Shown here piece after piece: positions 52,797-63,136 of a stretch of DNA of 64,000 nucleotides; positions within the stretch are counted from its first letter, which is position 1; each line of letters opens with the position of its first letter. The notes under the pieces were generated by a model. It was not told the origin of the DNA and searched no databases. It saw nothing but the letters and a program-made list of their open reading frames with translations. The position numbers were made by a program, and so were the translations under genes. The stretch comes from a bacterium HR40. Its GTDB lineage: Bacteria > Pseudomonadota > Alphaproteobacteria > Geminicoccales > Geminicoccaceae. Location: NCBI GenBank assembly GCA_002898275.1, contig BEIQ01000004.1:124001-188000 (forward strand). Reading direction: 5' to 3'.

Positions 52797-54680
52797 ATGC
52801 TCGACGCGCTCCGCAGCCGCGCCTCTTCCTGGATCGTCAAACTGTTTCTCGGTATTCTGGTGCTGAGCTTCGCGATCTGGGGGATTGGCGACATCTTCGT
52901 GGCGCCACGCGGCGGCAATGTGGTGGCGGAGGTCGAGGGCCTCGAGATCACCGCTCCGGAAGTGGCGCGCGAATTCGAGAACGAGCTGCGCCGCCTGCGC
53001 GAACAGGTCGGCGGCAACATCGACCGCACCCATCCCCTCGCCGCCATCGCCCTCAATGCCGCAGTCCAGCGGCTCGTCGCCCTGAGACTCCTCGACGCCT
53101 TCGCCGCCGAGGTGGGAATCGGCGCGAGCGATGCCGAGGTGGCTGCCCGCATCCACGACGAGCCAGCCTTCCGCGGTGCCAATGGCTTCGACCGGCAGCA
53201 GCTCGAGCTCTTCCTGCGCTCGGTGGGCATGAGCGAGCGGCAATATGTCGAGGAAGTGCGGCGCGAGATCGTGCGCGGGCGAATCCTCGCCAGCCTGCAA
53301 CAACTCGCCGAAGCGCCGGAGTTTTTCGTCCGCTTCCTCCACGACTATCGCAACGCCACGCGCACCCTCGACGTCCTCCTCGTCGAGGCGGCGAGCGTCC
53401 AGGTCGACACTCCGGACGAAGCGACGCTCGCCCGTTATCTCGAGGAGAACCAACAACGCTTCGTGCGCCCGGAATATCGCCGGGTCGTGCTGGCGATCCT
53501 CGGCATCGAGGACATTCTCGACGAGATCACCGTGGACGAAGCGGAGGTACGGCGGCTCTACGAGGAGCGCAAAGAGGGTTTCCGCGTACCGGAGCGGCGC
53601 CAGGTGGTGCAGCTCCTCGCCCCGGACGAGGAGACCGCCAAGCTGGCGCGCGAACGTGTCGCTGCCGGCGAGGATCTCCAGGCGGTGGCAGCCGATCTCG
53701 CGGGGCGCGGTGTCAGCTTCGCCGATCTCGGTCTCGTCTCGCGCACAGCCCTGCCGGCGGCGATCGCCGAAGCCGCCTTCTCGTTGGCGCAAGGCGAGGT
53801 CTCGGCACCGGTCAAGAGTCCGTTCGGTTACCACGTCCTCGCCGTGCGTACCGTCGAGCCCGAGCATGTGCCAGTCTTCGAAGAGAAGCGGGCGGAACTC
53901 GAGGCGCAACTCCGGCGAGAGAAGGCGGCGAGACAGCTTCCCAGTCTCGCCACCGCGTTCGACGACGAGCTCGCCGCCGGCACTCGGCTCGAGGACGCAG
54001 CGCAGCGCTTCGGGGCGAAGCTCTTCGCGCTCGAGGCGGTCGACCGCAATGGCTTGGATCCCCGGGGCAAGCCGGTACTGGCGGAGGTGCTGAAGCCGAC
54101 CATGCTCGAAGCGATCTTCGCCGCCAAGGCCGGCGAGGCCTCGCTCCTGGCAGAAACCGAGGACGGACGTTATTGGGTGTTTCGGGTCGACGCCATCGAG
54201 CCGGAGCGGCCCCTCACCCTCGCCGACGGCCGCGATCGCATCCTCGCGGTGTGGCAGATCGAGAGGCGGCGGGAGGCCGCCAAGGCGCTGGCGCGAAGCT
54301 TGCTGGAGCGGCTCAAGGCCGGGGAAAGCCCGGAGGCGGTGGCGGCGACACCCGGTGTGCGACGGCAAGAGCTCGGGCCCGTTCGCCGCCGAAGCGAGGA
54401 GACCTTCGGGCTGCCGGCCGATGTGATCGCGCGCGCCTTTGCCGTGAAAGAGGGCGAGTGGTTGCCCGACCCGGTGGAGCTGTCGGAGGGGGTGGCCGTC
54501 GTCCGGGTGGCGAAGAGCGAGCCGGCGCCCGCGCTCGAGGAGGGCCAACGCGCGGCGATCGCACACGAGCTTCGGGACGGGTTCGAGGACGATCTCCTCA
54601 CTCAATTCGAAGCGGCGCTGCGCCAGCGCTATACGGTTGCGATCGACGAGCGGTCGCTCGCCCGCTTCCTCGAGAAATGA
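52797..54680 (+). CDS. ppiD: Membrane-anchored peptidyl-prolyl isomerase PpiD/SurA-like
   Basis: 627 residues from ATG 52797. A single N-terminal membrane anchor ([20 protein letters not shown]), SurA_N domain (about 40-200, [15 protein letters not shown]), a parvulin domain (about 250-365, [14 protein letters not shown]) and a long charged helical C-terminus. It sits on the periplasmic face of the inner membrane near the Sec translocon and helps secreted proteins fold. trpE follows 11 bases after its stop, the usual ppiD-trpE order of alphaproteobacteria. Confidence 0.9.
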   Translation: MLDALRSRASSWIVKLFLGILVLSFAIWGIGDIFVAPRGGNVVAEVEGLEITAPEVAREFENELRRLREQVGGNIDRTHPLAAIALNAAVQRLVALRLLDAFAAEVGIGASDAEVAARIHDEPAFRGANGFDRQQLELFLRSVGMSERQYVEEVRREIVRGRILASLQQLAEAPEFFVRFLHDYRNATRTLDVLLVEAASVQVDTPDEATLARYLEENQQRFVRPEYRRVVLAILGIEDILDEITVDEAEVRRLYEERKEGFRVPERRQVVQLLAPDEETAKLARERVAAGEDLQAVAADLAGRGVSFADLGLVSRTALPAAIAEAAFSLAQGEVSAPVKSPFGYHVLAVRTVEPEHVPVFEEKRAELEAQLRREKAARQLPSLATAFDDELAAGTRLEDAAQRFGAKLFALEAVDRNGLDPRGKPVLAEVLKPTMLEAIFAAKAGEASLLAETEDGRYWVFRVDAIEPERPLTLADGRDRILAVWQIERRREAAKALARSLLERLKAGESPEAVAATPGVRRQELGPVRRRSEETFGLPADVIARAFAVKEGEWLPDPVELSEGVAVVRVAKSEPAPALEEGQRAAIAHELRDGFEDDLLTQFEAALRQRYTVAIDERSLARFLEK

Positions 54681-54691
54681 GGAGAGCGGCC

Positions 54692-56194
54692 ATGGACCTC
54701 GCGCCCGACCGCGATCGCTTCCTCGCTGCCTACGAGCGGGGCGAACCGCAGGTGCTGTGGACCTCGCTCGTTGCCGATCTCGACACGCCGGTGTCGGCCT
54801 ATCTGAAGCTGGCCGAGGGTCACCCGTGGAGCTTTCTGTTCGAGAGCGTGGAAAAAGGGGCGGTGCGGGGTCGCTATTCGATCATCGGCCTCGCTCCCGA
54901 TCTCGTCTGGCGCTGCCGAGGCGAGCGGGCGTGGCTCAACCGCAGCCCGCTGGTCGACCCCGGTGCCTTCGAACCCGAGCCGCTGCCCGCCCTCGCCAGT
55001 CTGCGGGCGCTCATCGACCGCTCGCGCTTCCAGCTGCCGGCGGATCTGCCGCCGATGGCTGCCGGACTGTTCGGCCATATGGCCTACGACATGGTGCGGC
55101 TGGTCGAGCGCCTGCCCGACACACGCCCGGATCCGCTCGGGCTGCCGGACGCGGTTTTCCTGCGCCCCACGATCGTCGCCATTTTCGACGACATCCTCGA
55201 CCGGGTGACCCTCGTGACTCCCGTGTGGCCGAAGGCGGGGATCGCCGGGGCCGAGGCCTACCGGCTCGCCGCCGAACGGCTGGCGCGCGCCCTCGCCGAC
55301 TTCAGCCGCAGCGTCGGCCATAGCGGCTTCTTCGCGCCGGGCCCACCGCCGGAGCCCGAGCCCAACATGAGCCGCGAACAGTTCCATGCCATGGTGCGGC
55401 GGGCCAAGGAGTACATTCGCGCCGGCGACGTCTTCCAGGTGGTGCTCTCCCAGCGCTTTCGCCTGCCGTTTCGCTTACCGGCCTTCGCCCTCTACCGTGC
55501 GCTTCGCCGGCTCAATCCCTCGCCCTATCTGTTCTTTCTCGATCTCGGCGACTATGCCCTCGTGGGTTCGAGCCCGGAAACGCTGGTCAAGGTCCAGGGC
55601 GGCATCGTCACCATCCGGCCCATCGCCGGTACCAGGCGACGCGGCGCCAGCCGGGCCGAGGACGAGGCGCTCGCCGCTGAGCTGCTGGCCGATCCCAAGG
55701 AGCGCGCCGAACATCTCATGCTGCTCGATCTCGGCCGCAACGACGTCGGACGCGTGGCAGAGATCGGCAGCGTGCGGGTGACGGAACGGATGGTGGTCGA
55801 ATACTATTCGCACGTCATCCATATCGTCTCCAACGTGGAAGGCAGGCTGCGTTCCGACCGCACCGCCCTCGATGCCCTTCTCGCCGGCTTTCCCGCCGGC
55901 ACGGTATCGGGAGCGCCCAAGATCCGAGCGATGGAGATCATCGAGGAACTCGAGCCGGAGCGGCGCGGCTTCTATGCCGGTGCGGTCGGCTATTTTGGCG
56001 CCGGCGGCGACATGGACACCTGCATCGCGCTGCGGACGGCCCTGGTCTGCGGCGGTCGAGTGTACGTTCAGGCGGGAGCTGGCATCGTCGCCGACAGCGA
56101 CCCGGAGGCCGAGTACCAGGAGAGCTGGAACAAGGCGCGAGCGTTGATCCGGGCTGCCGAGGAGGCGGTCAGTTTCGCGAGCGGCAGCCGCTGA
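54692..56194 (+). CDS. trpE: Anthranilate synthase component I
   Basis: 500 residues from ATG 54692, with GGAGAG upstream; ATG 54677 is an alternative. N-terminal regulatory half with the tryptophan-site region ([22 protein letters not shown]) and the chorismate-binding half: [55 protein letters not shown] and [12 protein letters not shown]. It makes anthranilate from chorismate. TrpG is encoded 1.1 kb downstream rather than next to it. Confidence 0.96.
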   Translation: MDLAPDRDRFLAAYERGEPQVLWTSLVADLDTPVSAYLKLAEGHPWSFLFESVEKGAVRGRYSIIGLAPDLVWRCRGERAWLNRSPLVDPGAFEPEPLPALASLRALIDRSRFQLPADLPPMAAGLFGHMAYDMVRLVERLPDTRPDPLGLPDAVFLRPTIVAIFDDILDRVTLVTPVWPKAGIAGAEAYRLAAERLARALADFSRSVGHSGFFAPGPPPEPEPNMSREQFHAMVRRAKEYIRAGDVFQVVLSQRFRLPFRLPAFALYRALRRLNPSPYLFFLDLGDYALVGSSPETLVKVQGGIVTIRPIAGTRRRGASRAEDEALAAELLADPKERAEHLMLLDLGRNDVGRVAEIGSVRVTERMVVEYYSHVIHIVSNVEGRLRSDRTALDALLAGFPAGTVSGAPKIRAMEIIEELEPERRGFYAGAVGYFGAGGDMDTCIALRTALVCGGRVYVQAGAGIVADSDPEAEYQESWNKARALIRAAEEAVSFASGSR

Positions 56195-57107
56195 CGCGCG
56201 GCGCAGCGGCAGCGATGTGGACCCTCGCCTCGCAGCTCCGCCGACGGGCGACTTCCCCCGCGGTGGCGAAACGGATGCCGCGCGCCTGCGCTTCTGGGAT
56301 CCACTCCTCGAGCGCAGCGAGAGTGGCCGGACGCGGATGGCCGATGGCGATCGCGTTCCCGTTGCGGCGGGCGAGGCGCTCGACTCGGACGAGCTGGGCG
56401 CGGATGGCACTCGGCTCGTCGCGGTGGTCGAGGAAGACATCGCGAGCGGCGTGCGGCAGATTGGCGGTGGCGGCGAGCGCTTCACCCACGGAGCCCGGGG
56501 TGGTGCGACTGTCGAGGAAGACGAGCCCGCGCTCCGCAGCCCAGGCGATCACCGGCTCCATGGCGGAGGCGAACCGGGTGAACAGGCTCCCCATGTGGTT
56601 GCTGACTCCGCTGCTCCCTGGCACCCGAGCGAGCGCCATCTCGAGCCGGTCTCGGATCGCGGGCGCCTCCTGGTCGATCCGGAGTGCCAAGGGACCGGGA
56701 TCGACGCCCGCACTCTCGGCCTGCATCGGCATGTGGAGGAAGATCTCCTTGCCCGCCGCCCGCAACAGGGCGACCCGTTCGGCTGCCTCGGGTACATAGG
56801 GGAGGAAGGCGGCGGTGAAGGGTATCGGCCAACGGGCGATGCGGCGGAGGCTCGCGACCTCGTGGCCGAGGTCGTCGAGGACGAGGGCGATGGTCGGCGC
56901 TCGCGCTTCGGGCGGCGGGAGGCGAGCGGGCGATGCGCCGAGCGGCACTGGAGCAGGATCGGAAGGCGTGGTGGCAGTGGCCACGGCCGGCCCAGCCGCG
57001 GCGAGCAGAGCGAGCGCCGCGGTGGCTCCCCGCAGGCGGCGCAGAAGAAAGCCCGTTCGGCAGCGGGATGCCGAGATCGCAGAGTCGGACGGCCGCACCA
57101 GGAACAT
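56169..57107 (-). CDS. Divergent polysaccharide deacetylase family protein (YibQ/DUF610)
   Basis: About 312 residues from ATG 57107; GTG 57098 has a better-placed GGAG and ATG 57179 would extend into AT-rich DNA. Basic N-terminus, hydrophobic segment (ALALLAAAGPAVA) as signal peptide or anchor, Pro/Ala linker, then IALVLDDLGHEV, FTAAFLPYVP, EIFLHMPMQA, SNHMGSLFT and AIAIGHPRP, the YibQ-type NodB blocks. Probably acts on cell-wall glycans in the periplasm. It overlaps trpE tail to tail by 26 bases and separates trpE from trpG. Confidence 0.88.
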   Translation of the reverse strand: MFLVRPSDSAISASRCRTGFLLRRLRGATAALALLAAAGPAVATATTPSDPAPVPLGASPARLPPPEARAPTIALVLDDLGHEVASLRRIARWPIPFTAAFLPYVPEAAERVALLRAAGKEIFLHMPMQAESAGVDPGPLALRIDQEAPAIRDRLEMALARVPGSSGVSNHMGSLFTRFASAMEPVIAWAAERGLVFLDSRTTPGSVGEALAATANLPHAARDVFLDHRDEPSAIRAQLVRVERLARRNGNAIAIGHPRPATLAALEEWIPEAQARGIRFATAGEVARRRSCEARVHIAAAAPRVSGCRSRN

Positions 57108-57147
57108 CTCCCGCGTTGCGATCGACCTTTCGGATAATCTCTTGGAC

Positions 57148-57171
57148 TTGCAACTTGAAGTCGAAGTGCAA
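57148..57171. promoter_or_regulatory. Imperfect inverted repeat between yibQ-like gene and trpG
   Basis: TTGCAACTT-gaagtcg-AAGTGCAA, an inverted repeat with a single unpaired base, in the one AT-rich patch of the 165-base gap. It is centred about 110 bases before trpG and 50 before the yibQ-like start. Operator-like in form; no regulator can be named. Confidence 0.25.
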
Positions 57172-57272
57172 CATCGCACCGGCAGATGCGGACGAGGCGT
57201 GTGGTTGACGCCACGTCACGCGCGGAGTTTCCTCTCGCTCGCGGGGGAGCGCCGACGGCGCAGGTGGACGCC

Positions 57273-57857
57273 ATGCTGCTGCTGATCGACAATTACGACA
57301 GCTTTACGTACAATCTTTACCACTATCTCGGGGAGCTCGGTGCCGAGGTGGTGGTGTACCGCAACGACGCCCTGACCGCCGACGAGGCCCTCGCGCTGCA
57401 CCCATGGGGGATCGTCCTGTCGCCTGGCCCCTGCGATCCCGACCGTGCCGGCATCTCGCTCGCCCTCGTCGGCCGGGCGGCAGCGGCCGGCGTGCCGCTG
57501 CTCGGAGTGTGTCTCGGCCATCAGGCGATCGCCCAGGCCTTTGGGGGCAGGATCGGGCCGGCTCCGGAGATCGTGCACGGCAAGGTGAGCGAGATCCTGC
57601 ACGATGGCAGCGGTCTTTTCGCCGGTTTGCCCGAGCGCTTCTCGGCGACGCGCTACCACTCGCTGGTAGCCGACCGGGCAAGTCTGCCTGCCTGCCTTCT
57701 CGTCAATGCCTGGACCGTCGACGGGGTGATCATGGGCATCCGCCACGTCGAGTTGCCGATCCATGGGGTGCAGTTCCACCCCGAGAGCATCGAGACCCGG
57801 GTCGGCCACGACATTCTGCGCAATTTCCTCGCCCTCTGCCGGGAGAGACGAGCGTGA
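57273..57857 (+). CDS. trpG: Anthranilate synthase component II (glutamine amidotransferase)
   Basis: 194 residues from ATG 57273 ([14 protein letters not shown]); the frame is open from 57186 but the family starts here. The class I GATase triad is visible: Cys in GVCLGHQAI, His and Glu in FHPESI. It supplies ammonia to TrpE. trpD follows with GTGA overlap, so trpG-trpD-trpC-moaC-moeA is one coupled run. Confidence 0.95.
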   Translation: MLLLIDNYDSFTYNLYHYLGELGAEVVVYRNDALTADEALALHPWGIVLSPGPCDPDRAGISLALVGRAAAAGVPLLGVCLGHQAIAQAFGGRIGPAPEIVHGKVSEILHDGSGLFAGLPERFSATRYHSLVADRASLPACLLVNAWTVDGVIMGIRHVELPIHGVQFHPESIETRVGHDILRNFLALCRERRA

Positions 57858-58894
57858 CGGCAGAACTGCAGCGTTTCCGCGAGATCATCGGCAAAGTGGC
57901 GACCGGCGCGCCATTGTCCTTCGAGGACGCGCGCGAGGCTTTTGCCATCATGATGTCGGGCGATGCGACGCCGGCGCAGATCGGCGCTTTTCTCATGGGC
58001 CTCAGGGTACGCGGCGAGACCGTCGAGGAGATCCGCGCCGGGGCCACGGTGCTGCGCGAGCGCATGCGCCGCATCCATGCCCCCGACGGGGCCATCGACA
58101 CGTGCGGCACCGGTGGCGATGCCGCGGGCACCTACAATATCTCGACCGCCGCGGCGATCGTCGTGGCAGCGGCCGGGGTGCCTGTCGCCAAGCACGGCAA
58201 CCGCGGGCTTTCCTCCCGCTCCGGCTCCTCCGACGTGCTCCAGGCGCTCGGGGTCGACATCGACTGCAGCTTCGAGCGTATCGAACAGGCGATCGAAGAG
58301 GCCGGCATCGGCTTCATGATGGCCCCCCGCCACCACGGGGCCATGCGCCACGTCGCCGGTCCGCGGGTCGAGCTCGGGGTTCGAACCATCTTCAATCTCC
58401 TCGGCCCCCTCGTCAATCCGGCGGGGGTGCGGCGGCAGGTTTTGGGGGTGTTCGACGAGCGTTGGGTCGAGCCGCTCGCGCGCGTTCTCGGCGCGCTCGG
58501 CGCGGAGCGGGCGTGGGTGGTACACGGCCGCGATGGGCTCGACGAGCTGTCGATCAGCGGCCCCACTGTGGTCGCCGAATGGACCGGGAACGAGGTGCGG
58601 ACGTTCGAGGTGGTGCCGGAGGATGCCGGATTGCCGCGCGGCCGCCTCGAGGATCTGCGAGGCGGGGATCCGGCGCACAATGCCGAGGCCATTCGGGCGG
58701 TGCTGGCGGGCGTGCGCGGACCGTTCCGCGATGCCGTGCTGCTGGCCGCGGCGGCGGCGTTGCTGGTCGCCGGTCGAGCCCGCGACCTGCGCGAGGGCGT
58801 GGCGATGGCGAGCGAGGCGATCGACAGTGGCCGCGCCGAACGGGTACTCGAGAAGCTCGTGCGCATCACCAACGCCGACCGGGAGAAGCCATGA
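57854..58894 (+). CDS. trpD: Anthranilate phosphoribosyltransferase
   Basis: 346 residues from GTG 57854. PRPP-binding loop [32 protein letters not shown], the anthranilate-site [11 protein letters not shown] and [14 protein letters not shown]. It joins anthranilate to PRPP. ATGA overlap with trpC downstream. Confidence 0.96.
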   Translation: MTAELQRFREIIGKVATGAPLSFEDAREAFAIMMSGDATPAQIGAFLMGLRVRGETVEEIRAGATVLRERMRRIHAPDGAIDTCGTGGDAAGTYNISTAAAIVVAAAGVPVAKHGNRGLSSRSGSSDVLQALGVDIDCSFERIEQAIEEAGIGFMMAPRHHGAMRHVAGPRVELGVRTIFNLLGPLVNPAGVRRQVLGVFDERWVEPLARVLGALGAERAWVVHGRDGLDELSISGPTVVAEWTGNEVRTFEVVPEDAGLPRGRLEDLRGGDPAHNAEAIRAVLAGVRGPFRDAVLLAAAAALLVAGRARDLREGVAMASEAIDSGRAERVLEKLVRITNADREKP

Positions 58895-59694
58895 GCGACG
58901 TCCTCGCGCGCATTTGTGCCCGCAAGCGGGAAGAGGTGGCGCGCCGGCAGCAGGAGCGTCCGCTTGCCGCGATCGAGGCGGCAGCGCGGCAAGCAGGCCC
59001 GCCGCGCGGCTTCGCCGCCACCCTCGAGGAGAGCGACCGAGCCGGACGCCTCGCCCTCATCGCCGAGATCAAAAAGGCCTCTCCGAGCCGCGGTGTCATC
59101 CGAACCGATTTCGATCCGGCGACACTGGCTCGGGCCTATGCCGCCGGCGGAGCGAGCTGCCTCTCGGTGCTCACCGACGAGCCTTTCTTCCAGGGTCGCG
59201 ACGAGGATCTCGTGATCGCCCGGGCAGCGACGGCGCTCCCGGTCCTGCGCAAGGACTTCACCATCGATCCCTGGCAAGTGGTGGAGGCGCGGGCGCTCGG
59301 CGCTGACGCCATCCTCGTCATCCTCGCCGCGGTCGACGACGTCCTCGCTCGCGAGCTGTGCGCTGCCGCCACCGAATGGGGCATGGATGCGCTCGTCGAG
59401 GTGCACGATCTGCGGGAGCTCGAGCGGGCGCTGCGGCTCGATTGCCGGCTCATCGGCATCAACAATCGCGACCTGCGCACGCTCGAGGTGAGCCTGTCGA
59501 CCACCATCGATCTCGCCCCGCGCGTGCCGCCCGACCGGCTCGTGGTCGCCGAGAGCGGGCTTTTCACCCACCTCCATCTGTTGCAGATGCGGGCAGCCGG
59601 GGCACGGGCGTTCCTGGTGGGCGAGTCCCTCATGCGGCAATCGGATGTCGCCGCCGCCACCCGCCGACTGCTCGGACTCGAGAGGGTACCGTGA
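58891..59694 (+). CDS. trpC: Indole-3-glycerol phosphate synthase
   Basis: 267 residues. [14 protein letters not shown] (catalytic Lys), [22 protein letters not shown] (second Lys), [18 protein letters not shown] and VAESGLFT: all TIM-barrel active-site blocks. It closes the indole ring. No trpF fusion is present. moaC follows with GTGA overlap. Confidence 0.96.
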   Translation: MSDVLARICARKREEVARRQQERPLAAIEAAARQAGPPRGFAATLEESDRAGRLALIAEIKKASPSRGVIRTDFDPATLARAYAAGGASCLSVLTDEPFFQGRDEDLVIARAATALPVLRKDFTIDPWQVVEARALGADAILVILAAVDDVLARELCAAATEWGMDALVEVHDLRELERALRLDCRLIGINNRDLRTLEVSLSTTIDLAPRVPPDRLVVAESGLFTHLHLLQMRAAGARAFLVGESLMRQSDVAAATRRLLGLERVP

Positions 59695-60173
59695 GCGGTT
59701 TCAGCCACTTCGACGATCAGGGCAACGCCGTGATGGTGGACGTTTCGGCCAAGCCCGAGACGGCGCGCACCGCCACGGCCGAGGGGCGGGTGGTGATGGC
59801 ACCCGAGACCCTGCGCCGGATCCTCGAGCGCGGGATGGCCAAAGGAGACGTGTTCACGGTCGCCCAGCTGGCCGGGATCATGGGAGCGAAACGGACGCCC
59901 GATCTCGTACCCCTGTGTCATCCGCTGCCGCTCGAAGCGGTGGAGGTGCGGCTCGAAGCGCTGCCCGAGGAGTCGGCGGTGCGGATCACCGCCAGCTGCC
60001 GTATCACCGGGCGCACCGGAGTCGAGATGGAGGCGCTCACCGCCGTCGCCGTGGCCGCCCTTACCGTCTACGACATGTGCAAGGCCGTCGATCGCGGCAT
60101 GCGCATCGAGGGTATTCGGCTTCTCCACAAGGCCGGCGGGCGATCCGGCGAATTCCGGGCCGATGGGCGATGA
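59691..60173 (+). CDS. moaC: Cyclic pyranopterin monophosphate synthase
   Basis: 160 residues from GTG 59691. [18 protein letters not shown] at the start, then LIPLCHPL-type block ([13 protein letters not shown]), [11 protein letters not shown] and [11 protein letters not shown]. With MoaA it makes the molybdopterin precursor. ATGA overlap with moeA. Confidence 0.96.
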   Translation: MSGFSHFDDQGNAVMVDVSAKPETARTATAEGRVVMAPETLRRILERGMAKGDVFTVAQLAGIMGAKRTPDLVPLCHPLPLEAVEVRLEALPEESAVRITASCRITGRTGVEMEALTAVAVAALTVYDMCKAVDRGMRIEGIRLLHKAGGRSGEFRADGR

Positions 60174-61378
60174 TCGCGGTCGAGGAGGCGCTCGCCCGCA
60201 TCCTCGCCGCGGTGCAGCCGGGACCGCGGGAGGTGGTGCACGTCACCGCCGCCCACCGGCGCGTGCTGGCGGAGGATCTGGCTGCCCGGCGCAGTCAGCC
60301 GCCGCTCGCGGTTTCGGCTATGGATGGCTTTGCGGTGCGGGCCGAGGACGCCGACCGCGCGGGATGCGTGCTGCAGCTCGTCGGCGAAGTCCCGGCCGGG
60401 CGGATGTTCGGGCGGCCGCTCGCGGCGGGGGAAGCAGTGCGCATCTTCACCGGAGCCCCGTTGCCGGAAGGCGCCGATGCCATCTTGATCCAGGAACATG
60501 CGCGGCTCGAGGGCCGTCAGGTGGTGGTGGAGCGGCCGGTCGAACGGGGCCGTTACGTGCGGCCGGCCGGGCTCGATTTCGAGCGGGGTTGGGTTGGACT
60601 GCGCGCCGGCACGCGGCTCGATGCCCGTGCTCTCGGACTGGCCGCGGCCATGGGTCACGCTTGGCTGTCGGTGCGACGCCGTCCTCGGGTCGCCATCCTG
60701 TCGACCGGCGACGAGCTGGTCCCACCTGGCGAAACGCCTGGCGGTACCGCCATCGTCGCCACCAACGGCCTCACTTTCGCCGCCCTCGTCGAAGCTTGGG
60801 GCGGCGAGCCCGTCGACCTCGGGATCGCCCCCGACGATCCGAGCAAGTTGCGTGCCGCCCTGCTCGAGGCGCGGGCGGTCGACTTCATCGTCACGAGCGG
60901 TGGCGCTTCGGTGGGCAGCTACGACCTGGTGCAAGCGACCGCAGCCGATCTCGGGCTCGAACTGGCCTTCTGGAAAGTCGCCATGCGCCCGGGAAAACCG
61001 CTGATTTTCGGCCGTCTTCAGGGCATCCCCTTCCTCGGGTTTCCCGGCAATCCGGTGTCCTCGACGGTCTGCGCCATCGTCTTTCTCAGGGCCGCCATCC
61101 GCACTGCCCTCGGTCTGCCAGCCGAGCTGCCGTACAGCGAAGCGGTGCTCGACCGCGATCTCGGTGCCAACGACGAGCGTCAGGATTTTTTGCGGGCGAA
61201 CTTCGTCGCCGGCGCGGAGGGAGGGTGGCGGGTCCGGCCGGCGCCACTCCAGGACAGTTCCATGTTCGCGACCCTAGCTCGGGCCGATGTCCTTCTCGTC
61301 CGACCTCCTTTCGATCCGCCGCGGCAAGCCGGCGAGCGGGTGCGAATCCTCGAGCTCGAGCGGGTGTTGGCGGGCTGA
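60170..61378 (+). CDS. moeA: Molybdopterin molybdenumtransferase
   Basis: 402 residues. [31 protein letters not shown] (domain II), then the MoCF domain [25 protein letters not shown] and LPGNPVS-type block (FPGNPVSST). It inserts molybdate in adenylated molybdopterin. Last gene before lexA, 83 bases apart. Confidence 0.96.
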   Translation: MIAVEEALARILAAVQPGPREVVHVTAAHRRVLAEDLAARRSQPPLAVSAMDGFAVRAEDADRAGCVLQLVGEVPAGRMFGRPLAAGEAVRIFTGAPLPEGADAILIQEHARLEGRQVVVERPVERGRYVRPAGLDFERGWVGLRAGTRLDARALGLAAAMGHAWLSVRRRPRVAILSTGDELVPPGETPGGTAIVATNGLTFAALVEAWGGEPVDLGIAPDDPSKLRAALLEARAVDFIVTSGGASVGSYDLVQATAADLGLELAFWKVAMRPGKPLIFGRLQGIPFLGFPGNPVSSTVCAIVFLRAAIRTALGLPAELPYSEAVLDRDLGANDERQDFLRANFVAGAEGGWRVRPAPLQDSSMFATLARADVLLVRPPFDPPRQAGERVRILELERVLAG

Positions 61379-61393
61379 CGGATCTTCGTCCTG

Positions 61394-61422
61394 TTGACGA
61401 GGAACCAGAACTAAATTAGAAC
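61394..61422 (+). promoter_or_regulatory. lexA promoter with SOS (LexA) box
   Basis: TTGACG (61394-61399), 17-base spacer, TAGAAC (61417-61422). The -10 overlaps GAAC-TAAATTA-GAAC (61408-61422), the GAAC-N7-GAAC direct repeat recognised by alphaproteobacterial LexA. This predicts autorepression of lexA; the start codon is 40 bases on. Confidence 0.75.
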
Positions 61423-61461
61423 ATCCTCGTTGCGGCGCTCCTCGTCCTCCGGGAGATCCTC

Positions 61462-62157
61462 GTGCTCACCCAGCGTCAGCTCCAGCTGCTGCGCTTCATC
61501 CATGCCTATGTCGCGGAGAACGGAGTGCCCCCGTCCTTCGAGGAAATGCGGGCGGCGCTGCGGCTGCGCTCGAAGTCGGGCATCCACCGCTTGATCTCCG
61601 GCCTCGAGGAACGCGGCTACATCCGCCGGCTCGCCTATCGCGCGCGGGCGATCGAAATTTTGAAGCCGCCGCTCGAGATGACCACCGGCAAGCCGCCGGC
61701 GCGCAGCATCAGCCAGGACGGCAATGTGGTGCGCGGTCTGTTCGAGGGGCGGGTGCCGCTCGCCGGGGTGCGCGGCAGCAGCCAGCTCCCGCTCTATGGC
61801 CGGATCGCCGCCGGCACTCCGATCGAGGCGCTCGCCGACACCAGCACGGTCATCGAAGTGCCGGAAATGTTCCTCGGCGACGGCGAACACTATGTGCTTC
61901 AGGTGGTCGGCGATTCGATGCGCGAGGCCGGTATCCTCGATGGCGACTACGTGGTGATCCGCCGTTGCGAGACGGCCGAGAGCGGCGACATCGTGGTGGC
62001 GCTGATCGAAGACCGAGAAGTGACGCTCAAGCGTCTGCGTCGACGCGGTGCCTCGATCGCTCTCGAGGCGGCCAATCCCGCCTATGAGACGCGGATTTTC
62101 GGACCGCACCAGGTCAAGATCCAGGGCCGGCTGGTCGGTCTCTTGCGCCGTTATTGA
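61462..62157 (+). CDS. lexA: SOS repressor LexA
   Basis: 231 residues from GTG 61462. N-terminal winged helix ([35 protein letters not shown]), then the S24 peptidase: autocleavage site probably in the [10 protein letters not shown] block (Ala-Gly), nucleophile Ser in [15 protein letters not shown], catalytic Lys in VTLKRLRR. RecA-stimulated self-cleavage releases SOS genes. Its promoter has a matching box, and its 3' end overlaps the next gene by 7 bases. Confidence 0.96.
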   Translation: MLTQRQLQLLRFIHAYVAENGVPPSFEEMRAALRLRSKSGIHRLISGLEERGYIRRLAYRARAIEILKPPLEMTTGKPPARSISQDGNVVRGLFEGRVPLAGVRGSSQLPLYGRIAAGTPIEALADTSTVIEVPEMFLGDGEHYVLQVVGDSMREAGILDGDYVVIRRCETAESGDIVVALIEDREVTLKRLRRRGASIALEAANPAYETRIFGPHQVKIQGRLVGLLRRY

Positions 62158-62945
62158 GGCCGCCCCAGGGCAGCGAGCAGGAGGTCGGGGACGTCGCTGA
62201 ACAGGCCCGCGGCACCGGCTTCCAGCAGCTGCGCGGCGCGCGCGGGATCGTTCACCGTATAGAGCAAGACCGCAACCCCCGCCTCGCGCATCGCCCGCAA
62301 GGCCTTCAGGCTCACCCTTCGGTGGTCGAGGTGGAGGGTGACGCAGTCGAGAGCGACCAGCCGATCCTGCCAGTTCCTTCCCGGGGCTTCGCGAAGCAGA
62401 CCGCGCGGGATCTCGGGGGCGATGCGCCGGGCCACCGCCAGGGCTTCTTCCGAGAAGCTCGAAAAGAGCGGCACCGGCCGCTCCGCGGGCCACAGTCGCA
62501 GCACTTGGCGAGCGACCACCTCGGCGGTCTCCGCCTCCCGACCACGGCAAGGCTTGATCTCGATATTGGCATCGAGGTCGAGCTCGTGGAGGAGAGCGAT
62601 GGCGTCGGCGAGAGTGGGCACCGGCTCGCCGGCAAAGCGCGAGTCGAACCATCGTCCAGCGTCGAGCTGGCGAAACTCGGCGGCGTCCAGGTCGCGCGCG
62701 CGACCGCGGCCGCTCGTCGTGCGTTCGAGGCGCTCGTCGTGGAGCAACACGGGGATCCGATCGCGCGTCAGCTTGACGTCGAATTCCACCCAGCGACATC
62801 CCCGCCGCTTCGCTTCCCTGAGACCGGCGAGGGTGTTCTCGGGCGCCCAGGCAGCGGCACCGCGATGCCCGATCACCGGGATCTCGAGGGCGAACCCGGT
62901 GGCGCCCCGCTCCGGCCGCCAGGGTTGCCAGTCGCGTGTGCGCAT
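62151..62945 (-). CDS. Glycerophosphodiester phosphodiesterase
   Basis: 264 residues from ATG 62945 (strong GAGGAAAGGG ribosome-binding site); the open frame upstream to 63077 is not conserved. GDPD motifs: [39 protein letters not shown] and NIEIKP, holding the catalytic His pair and metal-binding acidic residues. Cytoplasmic (no signal peptide). It breaks deacylated phospholipids down to glycerol 3-phosphate. Confidence 0.93.
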   Translation of the reverse strand: MRTRDWQPWRPERGATGFALEIPVIGHRGAAAWAPENTLAGLREAKRRGCRWVEFDVKLTRDRIPVLLHDERLERTTSGRGRARDLDAAEFRQLDAGRWFDSRFAGEPVPTLADAIALLHELDLDANIEIKPCRGREAETAEVVARQVLRLWPAERPVPLFSSFSEEALAVARRIAPEIPRGLLREAPGRNWQDRLVALDCVTLHLDHRRVSLKALRAMREAGVAVLLYTVNDPARAAQLLEAGAAGLFSDVPDLLLAALGRPQ

Positions 62946-63052
62946 CGCTTTTCCCTTTCCTCGGGCTGGCGCCGGCGACCCAGGGGCGGTCGCTGCCCGC
63001 GGTCCGGACGACGCATTAGGGCGGGAACCGGTCGCAGTGCAACCTCGCCGCG

Positions 63053-63082
63053 TTGACTTGCCGACACCGGCGCCCATATGCG
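63053..63082 (+). promoter_or_regulatory. Candidate promoter of the DEAD-box helicase gene
   Basis: TTGACT (63053-63058), 18-base spacer, TATGCG (63077-63082), about 55 bases before the ATG, followed by a T-rich leader. The -35 is good, the -10 only half-matched. Confidence 0.4.
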
Positions 63083-63136
63083 AGGCGAGTGCAAAGTTTT
63101 CCCAACCGTGGATTTTCCCCGACCTTGAGCAACGAC

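Noticed and set aside
52617-54605. Upstream continuation of the DUF255 frame, giving a 1337-codon protein
   Set aside because: The extension is antisense to ppiD; the DUF255 family start is at GTG 52616 with a ribosome-binding site.
58380-58400. GGTTCGAACC resembling a tRNA T-arm
   Set aside because: It lies within trpD coding sequence with no surrounding cloverleaf.
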